Shown here piece after piece: positions 24,082-32,892 of a stretch of 64,000 nt of DNA. The DNA is taken from NCBI RefSeq assembly GCF_002259405.1, contig NZ_NPFW01000008.1:62001-126000 (forward strand). The letters run 5' to 3'. This DNA is from Rhodococcus sp. 14-2483-1-2 (GTDB lineage Bacteria > Actinomycetota > Actinomycetes > Mycobacteriales > Mycobacteriaceae). Below the pieces are notes generated by a model. The model was not told the origin of the DNA. It saw nothing but the letters and a program-made list of their open reading frames with translations, and did not search any database. Positions within the stretch are counted from its first letter, which is position 1. Every line of letters begins with the position of its first letter. The position numbers and the translations under genes are program-made.

Positions 24082-24648
24082 ATGAAGCCAGACGCCAGCG
24101 CAACCCGCGCCCGCATCGTCGTCGCAGCACGCACGGAGTTCTCCGAGCACGGACTGGCCGGAGCACGGGTGGATCGCATCGCGGTTTCGGCAAAGGCGAG
24201 CAAGGAACGCCTGTACGCGTACTTCGGAGACAAGGAAGCACTCTTCCGGGCAGTAGTGGAAGACGGATTCGCGCGCTTCCTGGAGTCGGTCCCGTTCACT
24301 GTCGACGATCTCGGCGGATACGCCGCGCGCGAGTACCTGCACCTCGCCGCCAATCCCGAGGAACACCGACTGCTGCTGTGGACACAGCTTCAAGGCGGCA
24401 TGGTGGTCGCGGGTGCCGACGACATCCACACAGTGATCGCCGAACGGCGACGCGCTATGGCAGCTGCACAGCAGGACGGCCTGATATCCGACGCCTTCAC
24501 CGTCGACGACCTGTTCACCATGATCTTCGGCATCACCTCGTCCTGGATGACGGCTCCCGGCAGCGACTGCGGACCCGTCGACGACGCGGAACACCAGCGT
24601 CGGGCGTCGATCATCGAGGGTGCGGTGCGACGGCTCTGCACTCCGTAG
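24082..24648 (+). CDS. TetR/AcrR-family transcriptional repressor of the adjacent efflux pump
   Basis: 188 residues. The N-terminal helix-turn-helix reads ARTEFSEHGLAGARVDRIAV followed by KERLYAYFGDKEALF (~residues 20-58), the classical TetR DNA-binding region. The C-terminal domain is helical and has a Trp in a probable ligand pocket. Adjacent divergent DHA2 pump and an intervening palindrome support a drug-responsive repressor. The start at ATG 24082 may be leaderless, because no clear ribosome site is seen and a TAGGGT-like -10 lies 7 nt upstream. Confidence 0.9.
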   Translation: MKPDASATRARIVVAARTEFSEHGLAGARVDRIAVSAKASKERLYAYFGDKEALFRAVVEDGFARFLESVPFTVDDLGGYAAREYLHLAANPEEHRLLLWTQLQGGMVVAGADDIHTVIAERRRAMAAAQQDGLISDAFTVDDLFTMIFGITSSWMTAPGSDCGPVDDAEHQRRASIIEGAVRRLCTP

Positions 24649-24699
24649 CGTTGTCTATCACTCTCTAGCTTTCGGGCAAGATCGATGAATAGCAGGCTA

Positions 24700-24815
24700 G
24701 CGGGGCCGGCTTCCCCGCAAACGCGCGCGCGTTTGCCATACGCGCGCGAATTCGACACCGATCCGTTGGCAATTCCGAACGCGTCTGACGATTCCGCGCG
24801 CGTCTGTTCCCTTCG
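24700..24815. repeat. Palindromic, alternating CG-rich intergenic region
   Basis: This 181-bp gap between convergent genes (24649-24829) holds a 6-bp-stem hairpin (24700-24705 with 24713-24718), then a perfect 20-bp palindrome (24717-24736) built on alternating CG, then two more CGCGCG tracts and repeats of CGCGTCTG and ATTCCG. It may act as a terminator region or form unusual DNA such as a cruciform or Z-form. No ORF fits here. Confidence 0.5.
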
Positions 24816-24829
24816 CGCACCTCGCAGAC

Positions 24830-25810
24830 TCACGTGAGCCCGCGGCCCGCCAGAATTGCCGCCTCACGCTCTGCCGGGAGTCCGACGGGCGGGCGGTCAG
24901 TCCTCGTCGGCTCGCTACCGCCCAGGGACTGCAACCACGTCCACGTATCCGCGACGGTCTCCTGAATCGGACGCGTCCGAAGACCTGCGGCACATGCCTT
25001 CGAAACGTCGGATGCATGCAGCGAATCATGATCCGCGCCGGGCGGAATCCAGATCGGGAGCTCCGTCCACGGCTGCACCCCCGCAGCGCTGAGGACGTCC
25101 GGCTCCACCCAACACAGGCGAGCGTCGGACCGGGTGGCGGCGAGGCAGCACTGCAACAGCTCGCCGATGGTCGCGTGACCGGGCCGGCTCACTACGTCGT
25201 ACGCACCGCCCAGCCCTCGCGCGGCAGCATCAAGGCTCCACGCAACAAGATCGCGGACGTCGATGTACTGCAGCGCCAGATCGACCGGACCGGGTGCCAG
25301 CACCTCACCGGCGCGCTCGATTCTGTTCAGCCACCACGGAAGTCGGCCGATATTTTCGTACGGCCCGAGAATCAGCCCGGCGCGGACCAGCAGCGTTCGA
25401 TCGCCGAAAGCCGCAACTGCCGCTCGCTCACCGCCCAACTTCTGCCGCGCATAGTCCTCGCCGGGCCCCTGCACTGTCGGCCACGTCTCGGTCGCTCCCG
25501 CTCGCGGCGCGTCGTACACCGATCGGCTCGAAACGTAGACGTAGCTGCCGACTCGGCCGTCGAGCATCGTCGCCGACTGCGCCACCACGTCCGGTTCCCA
25601 CGACCAGGTGTCGAAGACTATGTCCCAGTATCCTTCTCGGGTCTCATCCAATCCGTCGGACGAGCGCCTGTCGCCCCGAAGTTGCGTGACACGAGGATCC
25701 GACGCTGTTGTGCCGCGGTTCAGGACCGCGACATCCCACTCCAGCTGGAGAGCATGTTCGACGGCAGTTCGCCCCACGAAGTCGCTGCCGCCGAGGACCA
25801 ATAGCTTCAT
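24830..25810 (-). CDS. NAD-dependent epimerase/reductase family protein
   Basis: 326 residues. An extended SDR with the N-terminal nucleotide loop LLVLGGSDFVGR (3-14), VYVSSRSVY (~90) and a later YARQK providing the Tyr-xxx-Lys pair. The family is used on sugar nucleotides, isoflavones and similar substrates. No sugar-biosynthesis genes flank it. The C-terminus (GLPAEREAAILAGRGLT) is conserved in actinobacterial reductases of this type, to my recollection. Transcribed alone. Confidence 0.8.
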   Translation of the reverse strand: MKLLVLGGSDFVGRTAVEHALQLEWDVAVLNRGTTASDPRVTQLRGDRRSSDGLDETREGYWDIVFDTWSWEPDVVAQSATMLDGRVGSYVYVSSRSVYDAPRAGATETWPTVQGPGEDYARQKLGGERAAVAAFGDRTLLVRAGLILGPYENIGRLPWWLNRIERAGEVLAPGPVDLALQYIDVRDLVAWSLDAAARGLGGAYDVVSRPGHATIGELLQCCLAATRSDARLCWVEPDVLSAAGVQPWTELPIWIPPGADHDSLHASDVSKACAAGLRTRPIQETVADTWTWLQSLGGSEPTRTDRPPVGLPAEREAAILAGRGLT

Positions 25811-25865
25811 GAATCCATTGTGCCGGTGAGCAGTCCGTCTGTTCTGCCGAACGCCGGGTTCGGAT

Positions 25866-25882
25866 CTCTGCTGACAGCAGAG
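25866..25882 (-). terminator. Candidate terminator of the IclR-linked operon
   Basis: A 7-bp perfect stem (25866-25872 with 25876-25882) and a 3-nt loop lie 10 nt past the stop of the MHS transporter, the last gene of its operon. A second 6-bp repeat flanks the stop codon itself. Confidence 0.45.
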
Positions 25883-25891
25883 CGGCTCGAG

Positions 25892-27211
25892 CTACACAGG
25901 AAGCTTGCTGTGTCCCGTCTCCTTGATGGTCAGTACCGTCGCTACACCGATGACGCACACGCCCATGACCCAATACGCCGGTGACATGGCATTGCCCGTC
26001 GATTCGACCAACTGGGCCGCTACGTAGGGGGCCGTTCCACCGGCCGCGATCGTTCCGATGTTGAAGCCCAACGACACTCCGGTGTAGCGAACTGCCCGAG
26101 GAAAGAGTTCGGTGAACAGCGGGAAAGCCGGGACCTGCACCACACCGTTGAGCACCATGTAGACGAAGTAGACGACGCCGACGATCAGAATGCTCGACGT
26201 CGCACCGAGAATCATGAACACCGGCAGCGCGATGATCACGTAGGCCACGTAGCCGAACAGCAGCACGGGTTTGCGGCCGAACCTGTCGGTGAGCATCCCG
26301 CTCAGCGGGAATGTGGCGCAGGCCAATGCAATTGCCACGGCCGACGTCCAGTACACCGAGTCCTTCGAGAAGCCGAGGTCGTTGATCAGATACACACTGA
26401 AGTAGGTCAGTCCGATGTATCCGGATCCGTTCATGGCGATCGCGATGCCGACGACGCGGAGCACCGACCACGGTTGCTTCTTCACCACGTCACTCAACGG
26501 GCTCTTGGCGACCTCGTTCTTGGCTGCCATTTCCTCGAACTCCGGGCTGTCCTCGAGCTTGAGTCGCACACGGAGACATACGAACGCCAGGGGCAGGGCC
26601 AGTAGGAACGGGATGCGCCATCCCCACGACGACATCTGTTCGTCGGTCGTGATCAGAGCCACGAGCCCGACGACGGCCGCAGCGACGGCAAAGCCGAGAG
26701 TCGATCCCACCGGCGTGAAGGACCCGAAGAATCCCCGACGGTTCGGCGGTGCCGACTCCGCGATGTACGTTGCGGCACCTCCGATCTCACCGCCCGCAGA
26801 GAATCCCTGGGCGAGCCTGATGATGACCAGCAGAACGGGGGCCAGCACCCCGACACTCGAGTGTGTCGGCAGCAGGCCGAGAATTCCGCACGCGACACCC
26901 ATGCACACCACGGTGATGACGAGAGCGTGCCGACGACCCTTGCGGTCCCCGAGCCGACCGAAGAAAATTCCGCCGAGCGGACGGGCGACATAGGCGACGC
27001 CGAATACGGCCAAGGTCGCGAGAATCGACACGCCGGGACTGGTGGATGGGAAGAACAGCGGCGCGATGATCACCGCGAGAAAGCCGTAGACCGCGAAGTC
27101 GTAGTACTCGATGAGCGTACCGACACCTCCGGCAATCGCAGCTCGACGCGCAGTCGTGGTGTCCGCCTTGGGCGGAGCGACTCCTGCGCGGGAGTGTTCG
27201 GTGTTCGTCAT
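25892..27211 (-). CDS. MHS-family MFS metabolite:proton symporter
   Basis: 439 residues, 12 predicted helices. The chain has the MHS features: GVGTLIEYYDFAVYGFLA in TM1 and GRLGDRKGRRHAL in the loop after TM2, and resembles the alpha-ketoglutarate, citrate, shikimate and proline/betaine symporters. Its ATG overlaps the stop of the aconitase-type small subunit (ATGA), so it belongs to the dehydratase/lyase operon and probably imports that operon's substrate, presumably a di- or tricarboxylic acid. Confidence 0.9.
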   Translation of the reverse strand: MTNTEHSRAGVAPPKADTTTARRAAIAGGVGTLIEYYDFAVYGFLAVIIAPLFFPSTSPGVSILATLAVFGVAYVARPLGGIFFGRLGDRKGRRHALVITVVCMGVACGILGLLPTHSSVGVLAPVLLVIIRLAQGFSAGGEIGGAATYIAESAPPNRRGFFGSFTPVGSTLGFAVAAAVVGLVALITTDEQMSSWGWRIPFLLALPLAFVCLRVRLKLEDSPEFEEMAAKNEVAKSPLSDVVKKQPWSVLRVVGIAIAMNGSGYIGLTYFSVYLINDLGFSKDSVYWTSAVAIALACATFPLSGMLTDRFGRKPVLLFGYVAYVIIALPVFMILGATSSILIVGVVYFVYMVLNGVVQVPAFPLFTELFPRAVRYTGVSLGFNIGTIAAGGTAPYVAAQLVESTGNAMSPAYWVMGVCVIGVATVLTIKETGHSKLPV

Positions 27212-27756
27212 CGCGCTGATCCTTCTGTGAGTGGTTGCGTGCTTCGGTGTTCGGAGAGAAGAAGTTCGTACGAACCGCCTGCTTCGATGACAGCGACGGT
27301 TCGGGCGTTCGGTGGACGGCCGGCGATCGTGGTGCCGTCCTGCTTCGACACCTCCGCACGCCGCCAGTCGAGTCTGACATCGTCACCGACGGCCACCGCG
27401 TCGGATATTCCGGGAACGGTGATCAGGGGCATACCGTTGAAGGTCTCGCCACGCCAGAATCCCGGTGAGAAGGATTCCGCCACAACGGCACTGATACCCA
27501 GGTTGCGAAGCGCCACCATCGGCGGATAGTGCGGATGTCCATAACCGAAGTTGCGTCCTCCGACGATGATGTCTCCGGGGCGGACTCGATCGACGAAGCC
27601 CGGGTCGTACGCCGTCATGCAGACCGACCGCAGGTGGTCGGGGTCGTAGGACTTGATGTTGGCCACTCCCACGACGAGATCGATGTCGAAGTCGTCACCG
27701 AATATCCACGCGACCGCGCCGTCGATGACGTCGGGCGGGGGCGGGTACGCGCTCAT
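27208..27756 (-). CDS. Aconitase/isopropylmalate-isomerase-type small subunit
   Basis: 182 residues. Swivel domain of the aconitase superfamily with GRNFGYGHPHYPP (~67-79), corresponding to the GxNFGxGSSREHAP loop of LeuD, though the SSREH part is changed to HPHYP. It would pair with the large subunit encoded just upstream (ATGA overlap). True leuCD for leucine synthesis usually keeps the SSREH sequence, so this dehydratase probably acts on a different hydroxy-acid such as a substituted malate. Confidence 0.85.
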   Translation of the reverse strand: MSAYPPPPDVIDGAVAWIFGDDFDIDLVVGVANIKSYDPDHLRSVCMTAYDPGFVDRVRPGDIIVGGRNFGYGHPHYPPMVALRNLGISAVVAESFSPGFWRGETFNGMPLITVPGISDAVAVGDDVRLDWRRAEVSKQDGTTIAGRPPNARTVAVIEAGGSYELLLSEHRSTQPLTEGSAR

Positions 27757-29027
27757 GACCCCACCTGCGCGATCGTCCCGGCGAGGGCGCTGGCCGCGAC
27801 GGTGAAGGGCGAACCCATGTAGATGTTGGCGTCGGAGCTACCCATTCGCCCGGAGATGTTGAGCACCCCGGTGGAAATGCAGTTCTCGCCGGCCGCGAGA
27901 GGCTTCTGGTAGCCGAAGCAGAAGTCGCAGCTCGACACCGCGATGTGTGCGCCCGCCGATCGCAGGATGTCCAGCAGCCCTTCGCTTTCGGCCTGATCGT
28001 GCACCTTCTGGGAGGTCGGCACGACGTTCAGCTCGACGCCGGGAGCGACGGTTCGCCCGTCGAGCACCAGAGCCGCTGCGCGCAGGTCCTCGATGCGGCC
28101 GCTGGCGCAGGAGCCGATGAACGCCTTCGTGATCGGGATTCCGGCCAGATCGGCAGCGGTGTGCGTGTTGGCAGCACGGGCCGAACCGGGCTGCACCACC
28201 TGCGGCACGATGGTCGACAGGTCGATGGTGTGGTGCGCCGCGTAGGTGGCACCCCCATCGGGAAGCACGGGGGTGAACGTCCGCCGGGCGACGTCATGGG
28301 CGTAGGCGAGCGACAGCTCGTCGGGTTCGAAGATCGCCGAGACCGCTCCGGTGAACATCGCCATTCCGCACAGCCCCTGGCGGTGGTCGATCTTCATCGA
28401 CCGCGCTCCGGGGCCACCGAACTCCATGACCTGGTGGGCGCATCCGTCGGCACCGACCAGGTCGATGATCGTGTGAACGAGATCGCGACTGTCGACGCCG
28501 GCACCGAACTCACCCACGAGGTCGAACCGCGTGGTGGCCGGGATGTCGACGTACAGCTGACCCGTCACCCAGGCCTCGATCAGATCGCGGCGGATGCCCC
28601 AACCCAGTGCGCCGAAAGCACCGATTCCACTGATGTGCCCGTCGAAGTGGACAAGGAAGTCTCCTGGCGTCGCGAGTCCGAGTTCGGCAGTGAGCTGGTG
28701 GCCGATGCCCCGCCCCTCGTGCAGCTCGATGCCGTAGAACTCGCACCAGTCTCGCGTGACCTGATGCACCTCTTGCTCTTTGGCATTCTTCTTGGTGAGC
28801 ATGTGGTCGATGAAGACGACGTACCGGGAGGGGTCGACGAGTTCGGTGATACCGAAGTCCTCGCGCATCTGCCGGAACATCACGTCGGTGTAGCCGGGGA
28901 AGTCGTAGGCGATCATGCGAGCGGGCCTGACGGCGTGATTCTCTCCGGCATGCACCACATCGGCATCACAGGTTCGGCCGAGGATCTTCTCGACCATCGT
29001 CAGTGCGTCGGAGCTCATGCCGATCAC
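27753..29027 (-). CDS. Aconitase-type hydro-lyase large subunit (2,3-dimethylmalate dehydratase-like)
   Basis: 424 residues. Fe-S ligands are conserved: Cys307 in FIGSCASGR, Cys367 and Cys370 in SSCDFCFGY; the substrate-binding ISGRMG follows (~391). These are typical of LeuC-type dehydratases, but the C-terminal motif ENCISTGVLN differs from the ERCASTSNRNFEGRQG of leucine enzymes. GTG 29027 overlaps the lyase stop; ATG 29018 is an alternative. Together with the small subunit and a PEP-mutase-family lyase this is the layout of 2,3-dimethylmalate metabolism known from nicotinate fermentation. The actual substrate is open. Confidence 0.85.
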   Translation of the reverse strand: MIGMSSDALTMVEKILGRTCDADVVHAGENHAVRPARMIAYDFPGYTDVMFRQMREDFGITELVDPSRYVVFIDHMLTKKNAKEQEVHQVTRDWCEFYGIELHEGRGIGHQLTAELGLATPGDFLVHFDGHISGIGAFGALGWGIRRDLIEAWVTGQLYVDIPATTRFDLVGEFGAGVDSRDLVHTIIDLVGADGCAHQVMEFGGPGARSMKIDHRQGLCGMAMFTGAVSAIFEPDELSLAYAHDVARRTFTPVLPDGGATYAAHHTIDLSTIVPQVVQPGSARAANTHTAADLAGIPITKAFIGSCASGRIEDLRAAALVLDGRTVAPGVELNVVPTSQKVHDQAESEGLLDILRSAGAHIAVSSCDFCFGYQKPLAAGENCISTGVLNISGRMGSSDANIYMGSPFTVAASALAGTIAQVGS

Positions 29028-29890
29028 ACCTTCGCGTCGGCGGGAAGGTACTTGCGTTGCGCTGCTTCCACTTCCGGAAAGCCGATCAGATCGACGAACT
29101 CGTGGTGCTGCAACGCGTCGGCGCTCACGTCGGCCGGCGCTTCGCCGCCGGCGAGTCGGCGCAGAGCCTCACGAGCGGCTCCGGTGGCGGCCATCAGCAC
29201 CTGGGTGGGCAGGAGAGCGAGTCGAACGCCGATCTGCTGCAACACGTCCGGGGTGAACTCGCGCTCGGTCCAGGTCGACGCGGTCAACGTCGCCATCAGC
29301 GGGACGCCTACGGCGTCGTGACAGCGAGCCCACTCGTCGGCGGTCTCGAAAGTCTTCGTGACCGGCATGATCATGTCGGCACCGGCGTCGACGTATGCGG
29401 TGGCGCGTCGGATCGCGTCGTCGCCACGCGCATCGGTGCGGGCGATCATCAGGACGTGGTCCGGAAGCGAATCCCGCACCGCGCGCACCTTGCCCGACGC
29501 TTCCTCGATGCTGATGAGGTCCACCGGCTCGCCCACGCAGATGGGGCACTTCTTGGGCGAAAGCTGGTCTTCCATGAAGACGCCCTGAACACCTGCGGCG
29601 GCGAACCGGGCTGCTGTCCGCGCCGCGTTGACGGCGTTGCCGTAGCCGGTATCGATGTCCGCCACGAGGGGGAGGGAAGACGCTTCGCCGATGGTGCGTA
29701 CCGCCTGAAGGTTCTCGGTCATCGTGTACAGCTCGGCGTCGGGGAGTCCGAGGGCAGCCGACACTGCGAATCCGGAGGCGCACAGGGCCGAGAATCCGGC
29801 CTGCTCGGCGAGCTTGGCGGTCAGCCCGTCCCACACGCCGGGGGCGTACACGAGTCCCTGTTCGGTCAGTTCTCTGAGTGTCGCAGTCAT
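29024..29890 (-). CDS. Isocitrate lyase/PEP mutase-superfamily C-C lyase
   Basis: 288 residues. TIM-barrel lyase with ADIDTGYGN (~77-85) and MEDQ (~106) for metal and substrate binding. The flexible active-site loop reads SPKKCPICVG, keeping the catalytic Cys115 but not the KKCGH/KRCGH form of isocitrate and methylisocitrate lyases. Members cleave isocitrate, 2-methylisocitrate, dimethylmalate or oxaloacetate-like acids. First gene of the IclR-controlled operon. Cleavage would yield pyruvate or glyoxylate plus a second acid. Start ATG 29890 is chosen; ATG 29899 is possible. Confidence 0.83.
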   Translation of the reverse strand: MTATLRELTEQGLVYAPGVWDGLTAKLAEQAGFSALCASGFAVSAALGLPDAELYTMTENLQAVRTIGEASSLPLVADIDTGYGNAVNAARTAARFAAAGVQGVFMEDQLSPKKCPICVGEPVDLISIEEASGKVRAVRDSLPDHVLMIARTDARGDDAIRRATAYVDAGADMIMPVTKTFETADEWARCHDAVGVPLMATLTASTWTEREFTPDVLQQIGVRLALLPTQVLMAATGAAREALRRLAGGEAPADVSADALQHHEFVDLIGFPEVEAAQRKYLPADAKV

Positions 29891-29912
29891 ACACACCATC
29901 CATTTCGTATTG

Positions 29913-29926
29913 CGGAACGCATTCCG
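29913..29926. promoter_or_regulatory. Candidate IclR operator
   Basis: CGGAA-CGCA-TTCCG is a 5-bp inverted repeat with a 4-nt spacer, the size and shape typical of IclR-family sites. It lies in the 79-bp gap between the divergent iclR-type gene and the lyase operon, where one site could control both directions. Confidence 0.55.
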
Positions 29927-29969
29927 AAACTAGAGTGGTGGCGATCACAAGTCAAGGGGGGTTCGTAGG

Positions 29970-30815
29970 ATGGCGGCATCACTTCCCAGTCCGATCGAAG
30001 GAGCACACGTGGCATCGCCCATCGAGTCCGACGCCAACGCCGGCCGCGACATCGTCGGAGCGGTGGTCAAGGCGTGCAGGCTGCTCGAGCACTTCGACAC
30101 CTTGCATCCGGTATGGACACTGAACGACTTGACGACAGCAAGTCGAATGAACAAGACCACCGTGCACCGGTTGATGACCACGATGATCCACGCCGGCTGG
30201 GTGGACCGAACGCCCGAGGGCTCGTACCGAATTGCCATGCCCGTTTTCGAGATCGGATCGTCGGCACTGACGCAACTCGACATCCGCGGTGCCGCGCAAC
30301 CGTACCTGTCGGAGATAGCCGAAAAGTTCGGTGACACTGCGTATCTCATGGTACCTGCGGACGAGGGCGCCGTCTGCATCGATCGCCATGAAGGAAGCAA
30401 TCCTCTTGTGGTCGCTGGCATTTCGATCGGTTCGGTTCTCCCGTATCACGCCACCGCAGGCCCGATGGCCATGCTGGCGTTCTCCGCTCGGATTCGCGAC
30501 CGATGGCTCACCGAAGACCTACCTGCGTTCACGGATCGAACGCCGACCGCGCCGGACGAGTTGCTGACACGTCTCGAACAGATCCGAGCGCAGGGGTACG
30601 CATTGAGCAACTCGGACTACCTCACCGGCGTCGCGGCGGTCGGAGCACCGATCCTCGGGCGAGGCGGCGCGGTCGTTGCATCGATCAGCGTGGGCGGCCG
30701 AGCGGAGACATTCGAGGGCGATGCCCTGAGAGAGAAGGTGTCCACGATTCTTGCCTCCGCAAAGGGCCTGTCCCGTGTGGCAGAGGCGCTACCTGCGCCG
30801 GGGCGAGAACATTGA
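29970..30815 (+). CDS. IclR-family transcriptional regulator
   Basis: 281 residues. An N-terminal winged helix (TLNDLTTASRMNKTTVHRLM, ~51-70) is followed by the IclR effector domain, which includes LPYHATAGPMAML and GYALSNSDYLTGVAAVGAPI. IclR regulators of small-acid catabolism usually repress, or occasionally activate, the divergent catabolic operon and respond to a pathway intermediate. The divergent lyase/dehydratase/symporter operon is the obvious target. ATG 29970 is chosen; ATG at 30009 is out of frame. Confidence 0.9.
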   Translation: MAASLPSPIEGAHVASPIESDANAGRDIVGAVVKACRLLEHFDTLHPVWTLNDLTTASRMNKTTVHRLMTTMIHAGWVDRTPEGSYRIAMPVFEIGSSALTQLDIRGAAQPYLSEIAEKFGDTAYLMVPADEGAVCIDRHEGSNPLVVAGISIGSVLPYHATAGPMAMLAFSARIRDRWLTEDLPAFTDRTPTAPDELLTRLEQIRAQGYALSNSDYLTGVAAVGAPILGRGGAVVASISVGGRAETFEGDALREKVSTILASAKGLSRVAEALPAPGREH

Positions 30816-30856
30816 ACTATACGTACATCTACCAGGTGGGCTAGAGAGCCGAATAC

Positions 30857-31690
30857 TCACCTACCGATTCGATCGATCAGTTTCATGGCGTCGAAGGGTG
30901 CATATCCTTTGACGTCGTTGTCGAAGTACACGTGGACGTCTCGGCCCGTGGCCGTCCAGTCCGAGATCTTCGCCGCCCACCGATCGAGCGCCGCATCCGT
31001 GTAGCCGCTGGCATACAGCTCCTCGTCACCGTGCAGGCGGGCATACATGAAATCGGCTGTCGGAGTGTCGACGTACGGATACTTGCCGGCGGTGTCGGCG
31101 ACCACGAACGCAATATCGTTCTCGCGCAACAAGTGCACGGCCTCGTCGGTCGCGAAGCTCTGATGCCGGGCCTCCACGCAGTGCCGCAGGACACGAGACG
31201 ACGGAGGCGGCAACAACACCCGATCCTCGGCCAGCTTGTCGTCGCGAGACTGCGCCAGAGCGACTGCAGCGGAGACTGTTCGGGGCAACACGGCGAAGAA
31301 GTCCGACATCTTCTGCGCGTCGAATTCGAGGTTCGGAGGCAACTGCCACAGGAACGGTCCGAGCTTGTCGCCCAGCGTCAAGACCCCGGTGGCGAAGAAG
31401 TTCGCGAGGGCTGCCTCGACACCGACGAGCCGCTTGATGTGGGTGACGTATCGACCGCCTTTGATGGAGAACACGAAGTCGTCCGGCGTCTCGTCGTGCC
31501 ACTTGGTGAAGCTCGACGGCTTCTGCATCGCGTAGAAGGTGCCGTTGATCTCGATCGACGTCAGATGTTCCGACGCGTACCCGAGCTCCTTGCGGTGGGC
31601 CAAGCCCGCCGGATAGAAATCACCTCGCCACGGCGCGTACGTCCAACCGGAGATGCCGATCAGGACTCGGGGTCGATGCGACGCGGGCAT
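30857..31690 (-). CDS. DUF72 family protein
   Basis: 277 residues from ATG 31690. The family signature is clear: IGISGWTYAPWRGDFYP (~11-27), YASEHLTSIEINGTFY (~40-55), KGGRYVTHIKRL, FLWQLPPNLEFD, EARHQSF and a terminal DVHVYFDNDVKGYAPFDA. DUF72 proteins are TIM-barrel proteins of unproven function. Upstream extension to 31774 is non-coding in character. It converges with the IclR gene, and the HtrA-like protease gene diverges from it. Confidence 0.92.
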   Translation of the reverse strand: MPASHRPRVLIGISGWTYAPWRGDFYPAGLAHRKELGYASEHLTSIEINGTFYAMQKPSSFTKWHDETPDDFVFSIKGGRYVTHIKRLVGVEAALANFFATGVLTLGDKLGPFLWQLPPNLEFDAQKMSDFFAVLPRTVSAAVALAQSRDDKLAEDRVLLPPPSSRVLRHCVEARHQSFATDEAVHLLRENDIAFVVADTAGKYPYVDTPTADFMYARLHGDEELYASGYTDAALDRWAAKISDWTATGRDVHVYFDNDVKGYAPFDAMKLIDRIGR

Positions 31691-31785
31691 GGACAGACTG
31701 TAGACGGACGCGCGGAGAGGTACCGCCAGGCCGTGATCGCCAACTAGCTGGCACCACCATCGCCACCGGACCATAATCGGTCTCT

Positions 31786-32886
31786 ATGCGGTCGGGTGGA
31801 CGAGCGGTGGTGTTGACGCTGGTCGCTGCCGGCGTGTGGCTCTTCGCGACGCCACCGCTCGATCCCGGAACCGCAGATTTCGTCGCCACCCCGGCACCCG
31901 TCGCACCCGTCGTCGAACCGCCACCGCTGACGCTCGACGAGCTGTCGACTCGCGTCGATCCCACCGTCGTCACCCTCTCGGCGTCCGCAGGATTTTCCGG
32001 GGTCGCGGGCACGGGCTTCGTCGTCGCCCCCGACGGAATCGTGCTCACCAACTTCCACGTCGTCGAGAACGCCACCGAGATCAGCGCAGTACACATGGGG
32101 AACGGACTGATCTACGACGCCACCGTGTTGGGTTACGACAAATCTCGTGACGTGGCGGTCGTGCAGTTGATCACCGCGGCCGACCTGCCGGTGGTCGAGC
32201 TGGCCCCGGACCCACTTCCCGAGGTGGGTGATGCGGTGACCGCCGTCGGGAATGCCTCGGGGGCGGGGGTATTGGTTCCTGCTCCCGGTGCGGTGACCGC
32301 CCTCGATCAGCAGGTGCGTACGCGCAGTTCGGTGGACGGATCGGGAAATACGTTGGAACGAATGATTCGCGTCGATGCCGATGTGCGAGCCGGGGATTCG
32401 GGCGGACCTCTCTTCGACGCCTGGGGTCGTGTGGTGGGCGTGAACACCGCGGGGCTGTCCGACGAGGCACGCAACGGCACCGAGTTCTCACCCCCACAGG
32501 CGCCCGAGGCGTATGCCGTTCCCATCGCCGAGGCGGTCTCGGTCCTCGATCAGGTGCTCGCCGGCCGCTCGGGCGGCACCGTACATGTCGGCCCCACACC
32601 GTATTTCGGAGTCTCGGTGCGCGATGTGTCGGTTTTCGAGAACAAGCCGGCGATCGGGGCGGCCGTCGTGACGGTGACGTTCGATTCCCCGGCGGAGGTG
32701 CTGGGATTGTCTGCGGGGGACGTCATCGTGACGTTCGACGGCACCGCGATCGGATCCTCATCGGACCTGGCGGAGGCGCTGCTCGGACGTCGCCCGGGCG
32801 AATCCGCCGTCGTCGAATGGGTCGATGATATCGGCGTGACCAGCTCCGGCACAGTCACACTCGCCGCCGGAACACCGACTGCGTAG
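31786..32886 (+). CDS. Membrane-anchored HtrA-like serine protease with PDZ domain
   Basis: 366 residues. A single N-terminal hydrophobic segment (VVLTLVAAGVWLFATPPL, ~8-25) puts the enzyme outside the membrane. After a Pro/Ala linker the trypsin-like domain holds His91 (LTNFHVVEN), Asp122 (KSRDVAVV) and Ser205 (RAGDSGGPLF). A PDZ domain (~265-360) with YFGVSVRDV and SAGDVIVTFDG follows. It is the degP/pepD type of actinobacterial envelope quality-control protease. The cysteine pattern of acid-resistance protease MarP is absent. Transcribed alone. Confidence 0.9.
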   Translation: MRSGGRAVVLTLVAAGVWLFATPPLDPGTADFVATPAPVAPVVEPPPLTLDELSTRVDPTVVTLSASAGFSGVAGTGFVVAPDGIVLTNFHVVENATEISAVHMGNGLIYDATVLGYDKSRDVAVVQLITAADLPVVELAPDPLPEVGDAVTAVGNASGAGVLVPAPGAVTALDQQVRTRSSVDGSGNTLERMIRVDADVRAGDSGGPLFDAWGRVVGVNTAGLSDEARNGTEFSPPQAPEAYAVPIAEAVSVLDQVLAGRSGGTVHVGPTPYFGVSVRDVSVFENKPAIGAAVVTVTFDSPAEVLGLSAGDVIVTFDGTAIGSSSDLAEALLGRRPGESAVVEWVDDIGVTSSGTVTLAAGTPTA

Positions 32887-32892
32887 GGGTCG

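Noticed and set aside
24649-24829. Possible CRISPR-like array of repeated CG words
   Set aside because: Repeats are short, irregular and not separated by spacers of constant length. No cas genes are nearby.
27208-29027. Leucine-biosynthetic leuCD
   Set aside because: The operon carries a PEP-mutase-family lyase, a transporter and IclR, and several LeuCD-typical motifs are altered. A catabolic hydro-lyase fits better.
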